Shown: positions 16,248 to 24,047 of the stretch, one piece after another
How positions within the stretch are numbered: position 1 is the stretch's first letter
How the letters are laid out: each line of letters starts with the position of its first letter
NCBI RefSeq assembly: GCF_002727065.1
Contig: NZ_PDVP01000016.1
Span: forward strand, 1-64,000
Reading direction: 5' to 3'
DNA length: 64,000 bases
DNA from: Zhengella mangrovi
Lineage (GTDB): Bacteria; Pseudomonadota; Alphaproteobacteria; Rhizobiales; Rhizobiaceae
Position numbers and translations under genes: made by a program
The notes under the pieces: model-generated
What the model was told of the DNA's origin: nothing
Database searches by the model: none
The model's input: the letters and a program-made list of their open reading frames with translations, nothing else

Positions 16248-17009
16248 TTGGACTACACGGACATAAAATGCACGCAGACGGACGGCGTGCTGACGCTGGA
16301 GGTCAACCGGCCCGACCGGCTGAATGCCTACCGCAACGAGACGGCCGACGAACTCGTTCATGCCCTGCGAGCGGCTGAGGACGACGCCTCGGTTCGTGCC
16401 GTCCTGCTCACCGGTGCCGGGCGCGCCTTCGGGTCGGGCTACGACCTGTCGACCGTCGATCCCGATGCCGAACCGGCGCTGGATACCGTGCTGGAGCGCC
16501 ACTTCAACCCGCTGGTCGAGGCCATGCGCCATTCGCGCCTGCCGATCGTGTCGGCCGTCAACGGCCCGTGCGCCGGGGCGGCGGTCGGCATCGCGCTTGC
16601 CGCCGACATCGTCATTGCCGGGCGCTCGGCCTATTTCTACGAGCCCTTCGTCGGCATCGCCCTGGTGCCCGATGCCGGGAACACGCTGTACCTGTCGCGC
16701 ATTCTCGGCCGCATCCGGGCCTCGGGCATGATGCTGCTGGGAGACCGCATTCCCGCCGAGCGCGCCGAGCGCTGGGGCCTGGTGTGGGACGTCGTCGACG
16801 ACGACGCGCTGGTTCCTTCCGCGCTGGCGATCTGCCAGCGCCTCGCCGGGCGCGACGCGGCCGCCGTCTCGGCCACCAAGAAGCTGATCTTCCAGGCATC
16901 GGACTTCGGCGAAAGCGAGCAACTGGCCATGGAACGCGACCTGCAGGGCGAGGCCGGCAGGTCGCCGGCGGTCAAGGCCCGGATCGCCGAATTCTTCGAC
17001 CGCAAGTGA
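16248..17009 (+). CDS. crotonase-family protein (PaaG-like enoyl-CoA isomerase/hydratase)
   Basis: A 253-residue crotonase-fold protein starting at TTG 16248 (GGGAGA 7-8 bases upstream). The CoA-binding oxyanion-hole segments are seen as GAGRAFGSGYDLS and NGPCAGAAVGIALAADI. Both Glu residues used by classical enoyl-CoA hydratases are replaced: the first by Ala (in GIALA) and the second by Phe (in EPFVG). A conserved Asp is present in ALVPDAGNTLYL, as in PaaG-type isomerases. Isomerisation of a CoA thioester double bond is thus more likely than hydration. It follows the IclR gene by 80 bases and may be co-transcribed with it. Confidence 0.85.
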   Translation: MDYTDIKCTQTDGVLTLEVNRPDRLNAYRNETADELVHALRAAEDDASVRAVLLTGAGRAFGSGYDLSTVDPDAEPALDTVLERHFNPLVEAMRHSRLPIVSAVNGPCAGAAVGIALAADIVIAGRSAYFYEPFVGIALVPDAGNTLYLSRILGRIRASGMMLLGDRIPAERAERWGLVWDVVDDDALVPSALAICQRLAGRDAAAVSATKKLIFQASDFGESEQLAMERDLQGEAGRSPAVKARIAEFFDRK

Positions 17010-17019
17010 CGAAGGCCGG

Positions 17020-18966
17020 TCAGTGGGTCGCGGCGATGTCGGCCTTCGGAAGCGCGTAGACCGCGACGGCGTCGCCCACCTGCTTCTTGATGATCGAGTT
17101 GCCGCCCGCCACGAAGGCCACGTATTCGCGTCTATCGTGTTCGAACACGGCGGGATTGGCGACCGCGGGAGCCTGGACGATGTCGGACCACAGTTCCTTG
17201 CCCGTGGCGAGTGAATAGGCCCGGACCTTCGAGTCCATCGACGCGCCGATGAAGATCACGCCGCCGGCCGTGACGGCCGGACCGCCGAGCGTCGGAGAGC
17301 CGAGCGACTCGGGCATGTAGAAGCCGTATTTCTGCGACGCGCCGAGCGGCCGGCGCCATTTCACGTCGCCGCTGTGCATGTCGATGGCCACCAGTTCGCC
17401 GAAGGGGGGTTTCCAGCATGGCATGCCGGCCCAGTTCATCGCGTTGGCCAGTTCCATGCCGTAGGGCGCCCCTTCCTGGGGGTAGAACCCGTTCTCGTTG
17501 CCGGCGCCACCACTCCGGGCATCGTAGGATTTCCGGTCGTAGAGCTTGATGTACTGGACGATGTGCGACGTGTTGACGACCGCTGTCTGGCTGTCCGGAT
17601 CGAAGGCGACACCGCCCCATTGCACGCCGCCGGCGCTGTCGGGATAGGCCAGGACGCCCTTGCCCTTCGTGGTCGGCGGCGAATACATCCCGTCATAGGA
17701 CAGCTTGTCGAACAGCGCGGAACACGAGCCGAGCCCCACGGCATCGGCGATCCACCAGACACCCGGCTTTTTCGACTGGTCGAGCAGCGGCGCCGGCTTC
17801 GTCGGGAAGGGCTGGGTCGGCGAATAGACTTCGCCTTTCACCGAGCCGTCGCCCTGCGGCACCGGGCGTTCCTCGATCGGCCACACATCCTCGCCGGTCT
17901 CGCGGTTGACGACGAACAGGAACCCCATCTTGGTGGCCTGCATCAGGGCCGGGATGGTCTTGCCGTCCACGGTGATGTCCATCAGCGTCGGCGCCGAATT
18001 GATGTCGTAGTCCCAGATGTCGTGGTGCACCCACTGGCGCGACCAGACGACCTTGCCCGTGTCGAGATCAACGGCCGTGGTCGACGTGGCAAGCGGGATC
18101 TTTTCCGTCCGGTTTCCGCCCCAGTAGTTGGGCGACGGCGACGACACCGGCATGAAGAGCAGGTTGCGCTCGGTGTCGACGGAAAAACCGGCCCAGACGT
18201 TGGCCGTTCCGGTTTTCCGGCGCACGCTTTCCGGCAGCGTGTCCAGCTTCCACTGCATTTCGCCCGTCTGCGGGTCGAGCGAGAACACCGCGCCGGGAGG
18301 CGCCTCGGCAAAGGCCCAGTCCTTGCCGGCCCAGCCGAGGATCAGGTGATTGCCGGCAATGACCGGCGGCTGCAGCACCGAAAGCGGCCAGCGATCGTTG
18401 GTCGTGTTCCACTGGTTGACGTCGACGACGCCATCCTGGCCAAAGCGCTTGCACGGCCGGCCGGTGTCCGCGTCGACAGCGAACAACTGGGCGTCCATCG
18501 TGCCGAGGTAGACGATCTTCTGGCATGCCTCGCCGGGGACCGGCTGCGCGGCCTCCCAATAGGCGACCCCGCGGTTCTTCAGCGCGGGCTGGGTCAGCGC
18601 CTCCAGCGTGCTGTCGGACGAGAAGGTCCATTTTTCACGGCCCGTCGCCGGATCGAGCGCGATGATCCGGTAGAACGGCGTGCCAATGTAGAGCGTACCG
18701 TTGGCATAGATGGGCGTGGCCGACCAGACGGTTTCGGGCTTGCTGCCGGACCCGTCGGACACGTCGCCGGTGTGATAGGTCCAGACCCGTTCGAGATCCC
18801 CGACGTTGTCCGCGTTGATCTGGTTCAGCGGCGAATACTTTTGCCCGTTGAGCTGACCGTGGAATGTGTCCCATCGCGCGGTCTGCGCCTGCGCCGACAA
18901 ATCCGGGAAAGGGGTGAAACCGGCGGCAAGGCAAACGGAAAGGGCGGCGGCAAGGACGGGTTTCAT
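17020..18966 (-). CDS. sldA: PQQ-dependent polyol dehydrogenase large subunit (SldA-like)
   Basis: A 648-residue quinoprotein with a Sec signal (MKPVLAAALSVCLAAGF, cleavage near AQA) and an eight-bladed propeller of W-motif repeats, e.g. ARWDTFHGQLNGQKYSPLNQI and RIIALDPATGREKWTF. The Gcd-like region VHHDIWDYDINSAPTLMDI is strongly conserved. The start ATG lies 1 base after the stop of the small membrane gene. Family members (glucose, glycerol/sorbitol, quinate dehydrogenases) oxidise sugars or polyols in the periplasm and pass electrons to ubiquinone. The separate membrane subunit favours the SldBA (glycerol/sorbitol/arabitol) class. No pqq biosynthesis genes are in the window. Confidence 0.88.
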   Translation of the reverse strand: MKPVLAAALSVCLAAGFTPFPDLSAQAQTARWDTFHGQLNGQKYSPLNQINADNVGDLERVWTYHTGDVSDGSGSKPETVWSATPIYANGTLYIGTPFYRIIALDPATGREKWTFSSDSTLEALTQPALKNRGVAYWEAAQPVPGEACQKIVYLGTMDAQLFAVDADTGRPCKRFGQDGVVDVNQWNTTNDRWPLSVLQPPVIAGNHLILGWAGKDWAFAEAPPGAVFSLDPQTGEMQWKLDTLPESVRRKTGTANVWAGFSVDTERNLLFMPVSSPSPNYWGGNRTEKIPLATSTTAVDLDTGKVVWSRQWVHHDIWDYDINSAPTLMDITVDGKTIPALMQATKMGFLFVVNRETGEDVWPIEERPVPQGDGSVKGEVYSPTQPFPTKPAPLLDQSKKPGVWWIADAVGLGSCSALFDKLSYDGMYSPPTTKGKGVLAYPDSAGGVQWGGVAFDPDSQTAVVNTSHIVQYIKLYDRKSYDARSGGAGNENGFYPQEGAPYGMELANAMNWAGMPCWKPPFGELVAIDMHSGDVKWRRPLGASQKYGFYMPESLGSPTLGGPAVTAGGVIFIGASMDSKVRAYSLATGKELWSDIVQAPAVANPAVFEHDRREYVAFVAGGNSIIKKQVGDAVAVYALPKADIAATH

Positions 18967-18967
18967 G

Positions 18968-19315
18968 TCAGGCAGTCGCTTTGGTTTCAGGACGGGAGAC
19001 GAGGAGGCCGAGCAGCGCCAGCAGGGCAACACCCATCGCCGCGACGATGATCCAGCCGTGCAGGAACCAGCCGGCCGCGAGCAGGCCGGCGGCGCCGAGG
19101 AACGACAGCACGAGAAAGAGGCCACGCAACGCCGGCCGGTCACTCGTCAGCAGGACGATCCCCGCGACGATCAGCGCCAGCGCCGACAGCACGGCAAGCG
19201 CCGCGCCGGCCGTTCCGGTCACGCCGGTCAGCGGAATGAGATAGAGCCGGAGCGCGGCCGCCAAGGCCACCACGCCCGCGAGAAGAAAGAGGAAAAGGAA
19301 GTGTCTTTGGTGCAT
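18968..19315 (-). CDS. sldB: PQQ polyol dehydrogenase membrane subunit (SldB-like)
   Basis: A 115-residue very hydrophobic protein with four transmembrane segments (about 5-25, 33-57, 64-84, 88-107). It corresponds to the N-terminal membrane anchor that is fused to the catalytic domain in membrane-bound glucose dehydrogenase. The stop is 1 base before the start of the sldA-like gene, so the pair is coupled. In Gluconobacter, SldB has this size and place and is needed for activity of SldA; it provides the quinone contact and anchoring. Confidence 0.82.
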   Translation of the reverse strand: MHQRHFLFLFLLAGVVALAAALRLYLIPLTGVTGTAGAALAVLSALALIVAGIVLLTSDRPALRGLFLVLSFLGAAGLLAAGWFLHGWIIVAAMGVALLALLGLLVSRPETKATA

Positions 19316-19498
19316 GGGATCACACCTTTCGCTGGCCCGGGAACAACGCTCCGCCTTTCGATTGGTTCCTGTTGGACAGCACCGGGCGGCCCGCCAAAGG
19401 GTCTGCCGCCATCTGCCGCGGCGTTCGATGCAAGGTCGGCGTTCATCTTCAACGATCCCGTGCTTGATGCCGGAGCGGCGAGAACATAAAGTGAACGA

Positions 19499-20728
19499 AT
19501 GGTCAAGCGAACCCTGAACGAAAAGCTGGCAATCCTTGCGGATGCCGCGAAATATGACGCGTCCTGTGCCTCATCCGGGGGGAAGCGGCGCGATTCGAAG
19601 GACGGAAAGGGGCTGGGGTCGTCCGGCGGGTCCGGGATCTGTCACGCCTATGCGCCGGACGGACGGTGCATATCGTTGCTGAAGATCCTGATGACGAACT
19701 TCTGCATCTACGACTGTGCCTATTGCGTCAATCGTGTCTCCAGCCGGATCGAGCGGGCACGCCTGAGCGTGGACGAGATCGTCCACCTGACCGTCGAGTT
19801 CTACCGGCGGAACTATATCGAGGGCCTGTTCCTGTCGTCCGGCATCATACGCTCCCCCGACGACACCATGGCCGACATGGTGCGCGTTGTGCGGACACTG
19901 CGCGAGCGCGAGAACTTCAGGGGCTATGTCCACCTCAAGACCATTCCCGATGCAGCACCCGAACTGGTCGAAGAGGCCGGCAAGTGGGCCGACCGGCTGT
20001 CCATCAATGTCGAACTGCCCACGGAACAGGCGCTCGGCACACTGGCGCCGGAAAAGTCCGCCCTGACGATCCGCAGGGCCATGGCCGATGTCCGGGCCCT
20101 CCGCGAGGCGGCCCGGGAGAAGACCTTTCGCGGACGCCGCGCGTCGACCTTTGCCCCGGCCGGGCAATCGACCCAGATGATCGTCGGAGCGGACCAGGCA
20201 ACCGATGCCGAGATCCTGTCCACATCCTCCAGGCTCTACGCGTCCTACAAGATGGGCCGCGTCTACTACTCCGCCTTTTCTCCCATTCCCGATTCCTCCC
20301 GGAGCCTGCCGCTGATCAGGCCGCCTCTGATGCGCGAGCATCGCCTCTACCAGGCCGACTGGCTGATGCGTTTCTACGAGTTCGATTCCGGCGAAATCGC
20401 GCCGGCCTCTGGCATGCTCGATCTCGACATCGACCCGAAACTCGCCTGGGCCCTGACCCATCGCGAGATGTTCCCGGTCGACGTCAACCGGGCATCGCGG
20501 GAACTGCTCCTGCGTGTGCCAGGCTTCGGAACCCGCTCCGTGCAGCGGATCCTGGAGGCACGCCGGCACCGCTCCATCCGCTACGAGGACCTGGTCCGGA
20601 TCGGCTGCGTCATGCGCCATGCCCGGCCCTTCATCAGCCTGCCGGGCTGGTCACCGGGCCACCTGCCCGACGACGAGAACCTGCGGGCCCGTTTTGCCCC
20701 GCCACCCGTTCAGCAAAGCCTGTTCTGA
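19499..20728 (+). CDS. radical SAM protein linked to UdgX (putative DNA modification/repair)
   Basis: A 409-residue radical SAM protein. The cluster motif is C-x3-C-x2-C in NFCIYDCAYCVNR (about 68-76). After the barrel comes a helix-hairpin-helix DNA-binding motif, VDVNRASRELLLRVPGFG near 330-348. This is the architecture of the family annotated as 'putative DNA modification/repair radical SAM protein', which is nearly always next to a DUF4130/UdgX gene, as here. The stop codon overlaps the next start by 1 base (TGATG). The reaction is unknown; the S-adenosylmethionine radical could repair or modify a base that UdgX recognises. It is divergent from the sldBA pair. Confidence 0.92.
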   Translation: MVKRTLNEKLAILADAAKYDASCASSGGKRRDSKDGKGLGSSGGSGICHAYAPDGRCISLLKILMTNFCIYDCAYCVNRVSSRIERARLSVDEIVHLTVEFYRRNYIEGLFLSSGIIRSPDDTMADMVRVVRTLRERENFRGYVHLKTIPDAAPELVEEAGKWADRLSINVELPTEQALGTLAPEKSALTIRRAMADVRALREAAREKTFRGRRASTFAPAGQSTQMIVGADQATDAEILSTSSRLYASYKMGRVYYSAFSPIPDSSRSLPLIRPPLMREHRLYQADWLMRFYEFDSGEIAPASGMLDLDIDPKLAWALTHREMFPVDVNRASRELLLRVPGFGTRSVQRILEARRHRSIRYEDLVRIGCVMRHARPFISLPGWSPGHLPDDENLRARFAPPPVQQSLF

Positions 20729-22161
20729 TGCACCACGTCCGTCTTCCCCGGATCGGCACCATCGCGGCCTGGCGCAGTCACGCCAGGACCCTGCTCGGCA
20801 ATGGCGCGGCACCGGAAGAGGTCCTCTGGTCAGTGGGCGAGGCCTCAGCCGACCTCTTCGCCGACGACGCACCCGCCCTCCCGGCGCCCGGCGCAACCAT
20901 CCGGGTCCCGCGCAGCGCTGTCGAGGCGATCGAGACCGCGCTCTGCCACCGCGACGGCGAACGCTTTTCCCACGGCTATGCCGCGCTCGTTGGCCTGCAC
21001 CGCCGCCGGTTGCGATGGGGGGACCGCTCCGACAGCACCATTGGCCGGTTGCTCAAACTGGAAAAGGCGGTCCGTCGCGACATTCACAAGATGCACGCGT
21101 TTGTCCGCTTTCGCGAGGTCGGGCCGGTGTCGCCGGGAAGACGCGCCTTCGCGGCCTGGTTCGAGCCGGACCATCATGTCGTCGAGACGGCGGCGCCGTT
21201 CTTCGCCCGGCGCTTCGGTGACATGGACTGGGTCATCGCCACGCCGGACCTGACAGCGAAATTCGAGGGTGGAAACCTCTCGTTCGAGGAAACCCGCGAC
21301 CGGACGCCCCCGCCCCCGGACGCCAGTGAGGAGCTCTGGCGGACGTATTTCTCCAGCATCTTCAACCCGGCCCGGCTGATGGTGTCGGCCATGACCTCCG
21401 AAATGCCGAAAAAATATTGGAAGAACCTTCCGGAGGCGGACCTCATCCCCGGTCTGATTAGGGCGGCCCCGGAACGTGCCCGCCGGATGCAGGAGGCCAT
21501 GCCGTCCGCCCCGCCATCGCACGTGGAGCGGATGCGGTTCGTGCGCCCGGCCGCCGAAAGCCCTGACGGGGACCTGTCGCTGCAAGGCATGAAACCGGCG
21601 CTGGATGCCTGCCGCAGGTGCCCGCTCGGGCAGTGCGCGACACAGGCGGTCGCCGGCGAAGGCCCGCAGGACGCGCGGCTGATGATTGTCGGCGAACAGC
21701 CGGGCGACACCGAGGACCTTGCCGGAAGACCCTTCGTCGGCCCGGCCGGAAAGGTTCTCGACCAGGCGATGACCGATGCGGGCCTGGATCGCGACGCGGT
21801 TTATCTCACCAATGCGGTCAAGCACTTCAAGTTCGAGCCGCGGGGAAAGCGCCGGCTGCACAGGCGGCCCGATACAGGCGAGGTGACCGCTTGCCGCTGG
21901 TGGCTCGATTTCGAGGTCGCAACGGTCGCCCCGAAGTTGCTCGTCGCCATGGGCAGCACCGCCGCGCTGGCCCTGACAGGACAGGGCGGCAGCATCGAGA
22001 AGCGGCGGGGCACGATTGAGCACGCGAACAGCGGCCAGCCGGTGCTGCTGACCTGGCACCCGGCCTATCTGCTGCGGATCCGGGAACCGTCTGTCGCTGC
22101 CGAGGCCCGGCAACGCTTCGTGGACGACCTCGCCAGGGCGAAGGCGATCGTTGGCGCCTGA
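20728..22161 (+). CDS. udgX: DUF4130-UdgX fusion, uracil-DNA-binding glycosylase-like protein
   Basis: A 477-residue fusion. Residues 1-~250 are DUF4130 (HGYAALVGLHRRRLRWGDRS, IHKMHAFVRFRE, WFEPDHHVVETAAPFFARRF). Residues ~285-477 are a family-4-like uracil-DNA glycosylase of the UdgX type: cluster Cys at 295, 298 and 389, motif GEQPGDTEDLAGRPFVGPAG (about 322-341), the UdgX-specific insert GKRRLHRRP with His378, and LTWHPAYLLR. In characterised UdgX this His becomes covalently attached to the DNA after uracil excision. It overlaps the radical SAM gene by 1 base, so both products probably act in one DNA-repair step. Confidence 0.93.
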   Translation: MHHVRLPRIGTIAAWRSHARTLLGNGAAPEEVLWSVGEASADLFADDAPALPAPGATIRVPRSAVEAIETALCHRDGERFSHGYAALVGLHRRRLRWGDRSDSTIGRLLKLEKAVRRDIHKMHAFVRFREVGPVSPGRRAFAAWFEPDHHVVETAAPFFARRFGDMDWVIATPDLTAKFEGGNLSFEETRDRTPPPPDASEELWRTYFSSIFNPARLMVSAMTSEMPKKYWKNLPEADLIPGLIRAAPERARRMQEAMPSAPPSHVERMRFVRPAAESPDGDLSLQGMKPALDACRRCPLGQCATQAVAGEGPQDARLMIVGEQPGDTEDLAGRPFVGPAGKVLDQAMTDAGLDRDAVYLTNAVKHFKFEPRGKRRLHRRPDTGEVTACRWWLDFEVATVAPKLLVAMGSTAALALTGQGGSIEKRRGTIEHANSGQPVLLTWHPAYLLRIREPSVAAEARQRFVDDLARAKAIVGA

Positions 22162-22221
22162 GGGTGGACGGCGGCCCGCAGGCGACCGTCAAGATCCCGC
22201 TGCTGTAGTGGCCATCCGATC

Positions 22222-23199
22222 CTAGAGGGAGACCGCCTGGCCTCTTCCCTGCCGCCTGGCCTCGTCGAGCACGAAGGCCGCGGCGGCAAGATCCTGGGCG
22301 GCAATGCCAAGCGACCGGTAGGCCGTGATCTCGTCGGCCGACGACCGGCCGGACGCTTTCCCGGCCAGCAGGTTGCCGATCTCGCCCTTGATCCGGTCGG
22401 CGGAAAAGCGGCCTGCCGCGATCGTGTCCACGATCTCGCCGGCCTGCGCCAGGGTGGACGGCATGTAATCCACCCAGATCGACGCCCGCTCGACGAACCG
22501 GTCGTCCACTTCCCGCATGCTCGGGATGGAGGAGCCGACCAAGTTCACGTGACAGCCAACTGGCAGCCAGTCGCCGTTCAGGATCGGCGCCGGCGAGGCC
22601 GTGACGGTGCAGACGAGGTCCGCGTCGCGCACGGCCGCCGCGACGTCTGTGGTGGAGGAAAAGGATAGCCCCTCGTGCCGCGTGGCCGCCTGATCACAGA
22701 AGGCTGCTGCCTTGTTGGCCGATCGACCGGCCACGACGACGTGGCGGATGGGCCGCACGGCCACCATGGCGTCCAGGTGATGTTCGGCTTGTTCGCCGTA
22801 GCCGACGATGACCAGCCTCTCGCAGTCTTCACGCGCCAGCGCCCGGGTCGCCACGCCGCTCGCCGCCGCCGTTCGGATGGCGGTCAGAAGGCTGGCATCC
22901 ATCATCGCCGTCGCCTCGCCGGTCTCCGCCTCGAACAGCACCACCGCACCGCGATGCGAGGACAGGCCCCTGGCGGGATTGCCCGGGAACAGGCTGACCA
23001 GCTTGATCCCGAAACAGGCCGGCTCGGCGAGCGCGCCCGGCATGATGCCCATACGGTTCGTACCGCCGACGGGGATCACGCTGCGCAGCGGCAGTTCCGC
23101 GTGGCCCGCCGAAACCTCCGGCATCACGCGAGCGATCACCTCGATGGCCTGGTCCATGGAGAGCATGGCTTCGACGTCTTGATGGCTGAGGACGATCAT
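22222..23199 (-). CDS. ornithine cyclodeaminase/mu-crystallin-family protein
   Basis: A 325-residue protein of the ornithine cyclodeaminase/mu-crystallin family. It has MIVLSHQDVEAMLSMDQAIEVI at the N terminus, the substrate Arg/Lys region ELPLRSVIPVGG, GIKLVSLFPGNPARGLSSH, and an NAD(P) Rossmann segment VIVGYGEQAEHHLDAMVAV. Relatives deaminate ornithine to proline or reduce ketimines and cyclic imino acids. ATG 23199 overlaps the hydrolase stop as ATGA; upstream open frame is shadow. It is the last gene of the TRAP-transporter operon and probably acts on an amino-acid-like substrate. Confidence 0.88.
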   Translation of the reverse strand: MIVLSHQDVEAMLSMDQAIEVIARVMPEVSAGHAELPLRSVIPVGGTNRMGIMPGALAEPACFGIKLVSLFPGNPARGLSSHRGAVVLFEAETGEATAMMDASLLTAIRTAAASGVATRALAREDCERLVIVGYGEQAEHHLDAMVAVRPIRHVVVAGRSANKAAAFCDQAATRHEGLSFSSTTDVAAAVRDADLVCTVTASPAPILNGDWLPVGCHVNLVGSSIPSMREVDDRFVERASIWVDYMPSTLAQAGEIVDTIAAGRFSADRIKGEIGNLLAGKASGRSSADEITAYRSLGIAAQDLAAAAFVLDEARRQGRGQAVSL

Positions 23200-24047
23200 G
23201 CCGCGCGCTCCCTGCCTTCGCCCCAGTCCGGCCCTGTCCGTTCCAGCCCCATGACGGTCTCCAGCATCGAGATGTAATGGTCCGGCCGCGCGATATAGGG
23301 AAAATGCCCGCCTGTGAGGAAGCGGAAGGCCGTACCCGGCTGCAGCCTGTCCCGGACCGCCGCGCGCATGTCCGGCGGGATCAGCGGATCGTCGTCGGCC
23401 TCGACGGTGAAGATGCGCCCGGAGCCAAGCGGCACCGGTGGCAGGTCGGGCGCCGTCTTCAGCGCATTCAGCCGGGCACGCAATTCCCCCTCGAGGATGC
23501 GCCCTCCGGCCTCCTGCAGCAGCAGGTCCACGAGGTCGTGCTGGTCGGGATGGGTCTCGCGCCAGGCACCGAGCCCGGCTCCGAACCCGGCTTGCAGGTC
23601 GGCAATCGGCGCGCTCATCAGGTCGAGCGCATAGGGCATTCGCTGCGCAAGCCCGGCGACCGAATGCAGCGTGTTGGCCGCGATCAGGCGTTCGACGCGG
23701 TCCGGTGCGCTGCCGGCCATGAACTGGGCCAGGTAACCGCCGAGCGAACTGCCGAGAACGCTTGCCTGGCCGATCCCGAGACGGTCCAGCAGCCCGAAAA
23801 GATCGTCCGCCCATTCGGCAATGCCGCCATGATCGGGATAGCTGACCGCCACGAAGCGCAGCCGGTCCGAGAGCGCCTCGATCTGCTGCCAGAAGACGTC
23901 GCCCCGACCCAGCGTGCCGGGAATGAGCAGCAGGCACGGCCCCTGGCCGATCTCCCGGTAGCCCCAGTCGCGGCCGTCGAACACGGCACGCTGTTCGGGG
24001 TGGCGGAGCGCGAAAGCGTCGCGCGCGGCGATCAGGGCATTGGTCAT
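23196..24047 (-). CDS. alpha/beta hydrolase
   Basis: A 283-residue alpha/beta hydrolase with a standard triad: nucleophile elbow G-S-S-L-G in VLGSSLGGYLAQ, acid in EADDDPLIPP and His in TGGHFPYIARPDHY. The HG-like oxyanion segment is LLLIPGTLGRGDVF. No signal peptide. It overlaps both neighbours by 4 bases (mlrC-like upstream, OCD-like downstream), so it is translated together with them. Substrate unknown; an ester or amide derived from the transported compound is likely. Confidence 0.88.
   Translation of the reverse strand: MTNALIAARDAFALRHPEQRAVFDGRDWGYREIGQGPCLLLIPGTLGRGDVFWQQIEALSDRLRFVAVSYPDHGGIAEWADDLFGLLDRLGIGQASVLGSSLGGYLAQFMAGSAPDRVERLIAANTLHSVAGLAQRMPYALDLMSAPIADLQAGFGAGLGAWRETHPDQHDLVDLLLQEAGGRILEGELRARLNALKTAPDLPPVPLGSGRIFTVEADDDPLIPPDMRAAVRDRLQPGTAFRFLTGGHFPYIARPDHYISMLETVMGLERTGPDWGEGRERAA

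Noticed and set aside
19571-20620. Minus-strand 349-codon frame opposite the radical SAM gene
   Set aside because: The plus strand has the diagnostic CxxxCxxC and helix-hairpin-helix; the antisense frame shows no motif.
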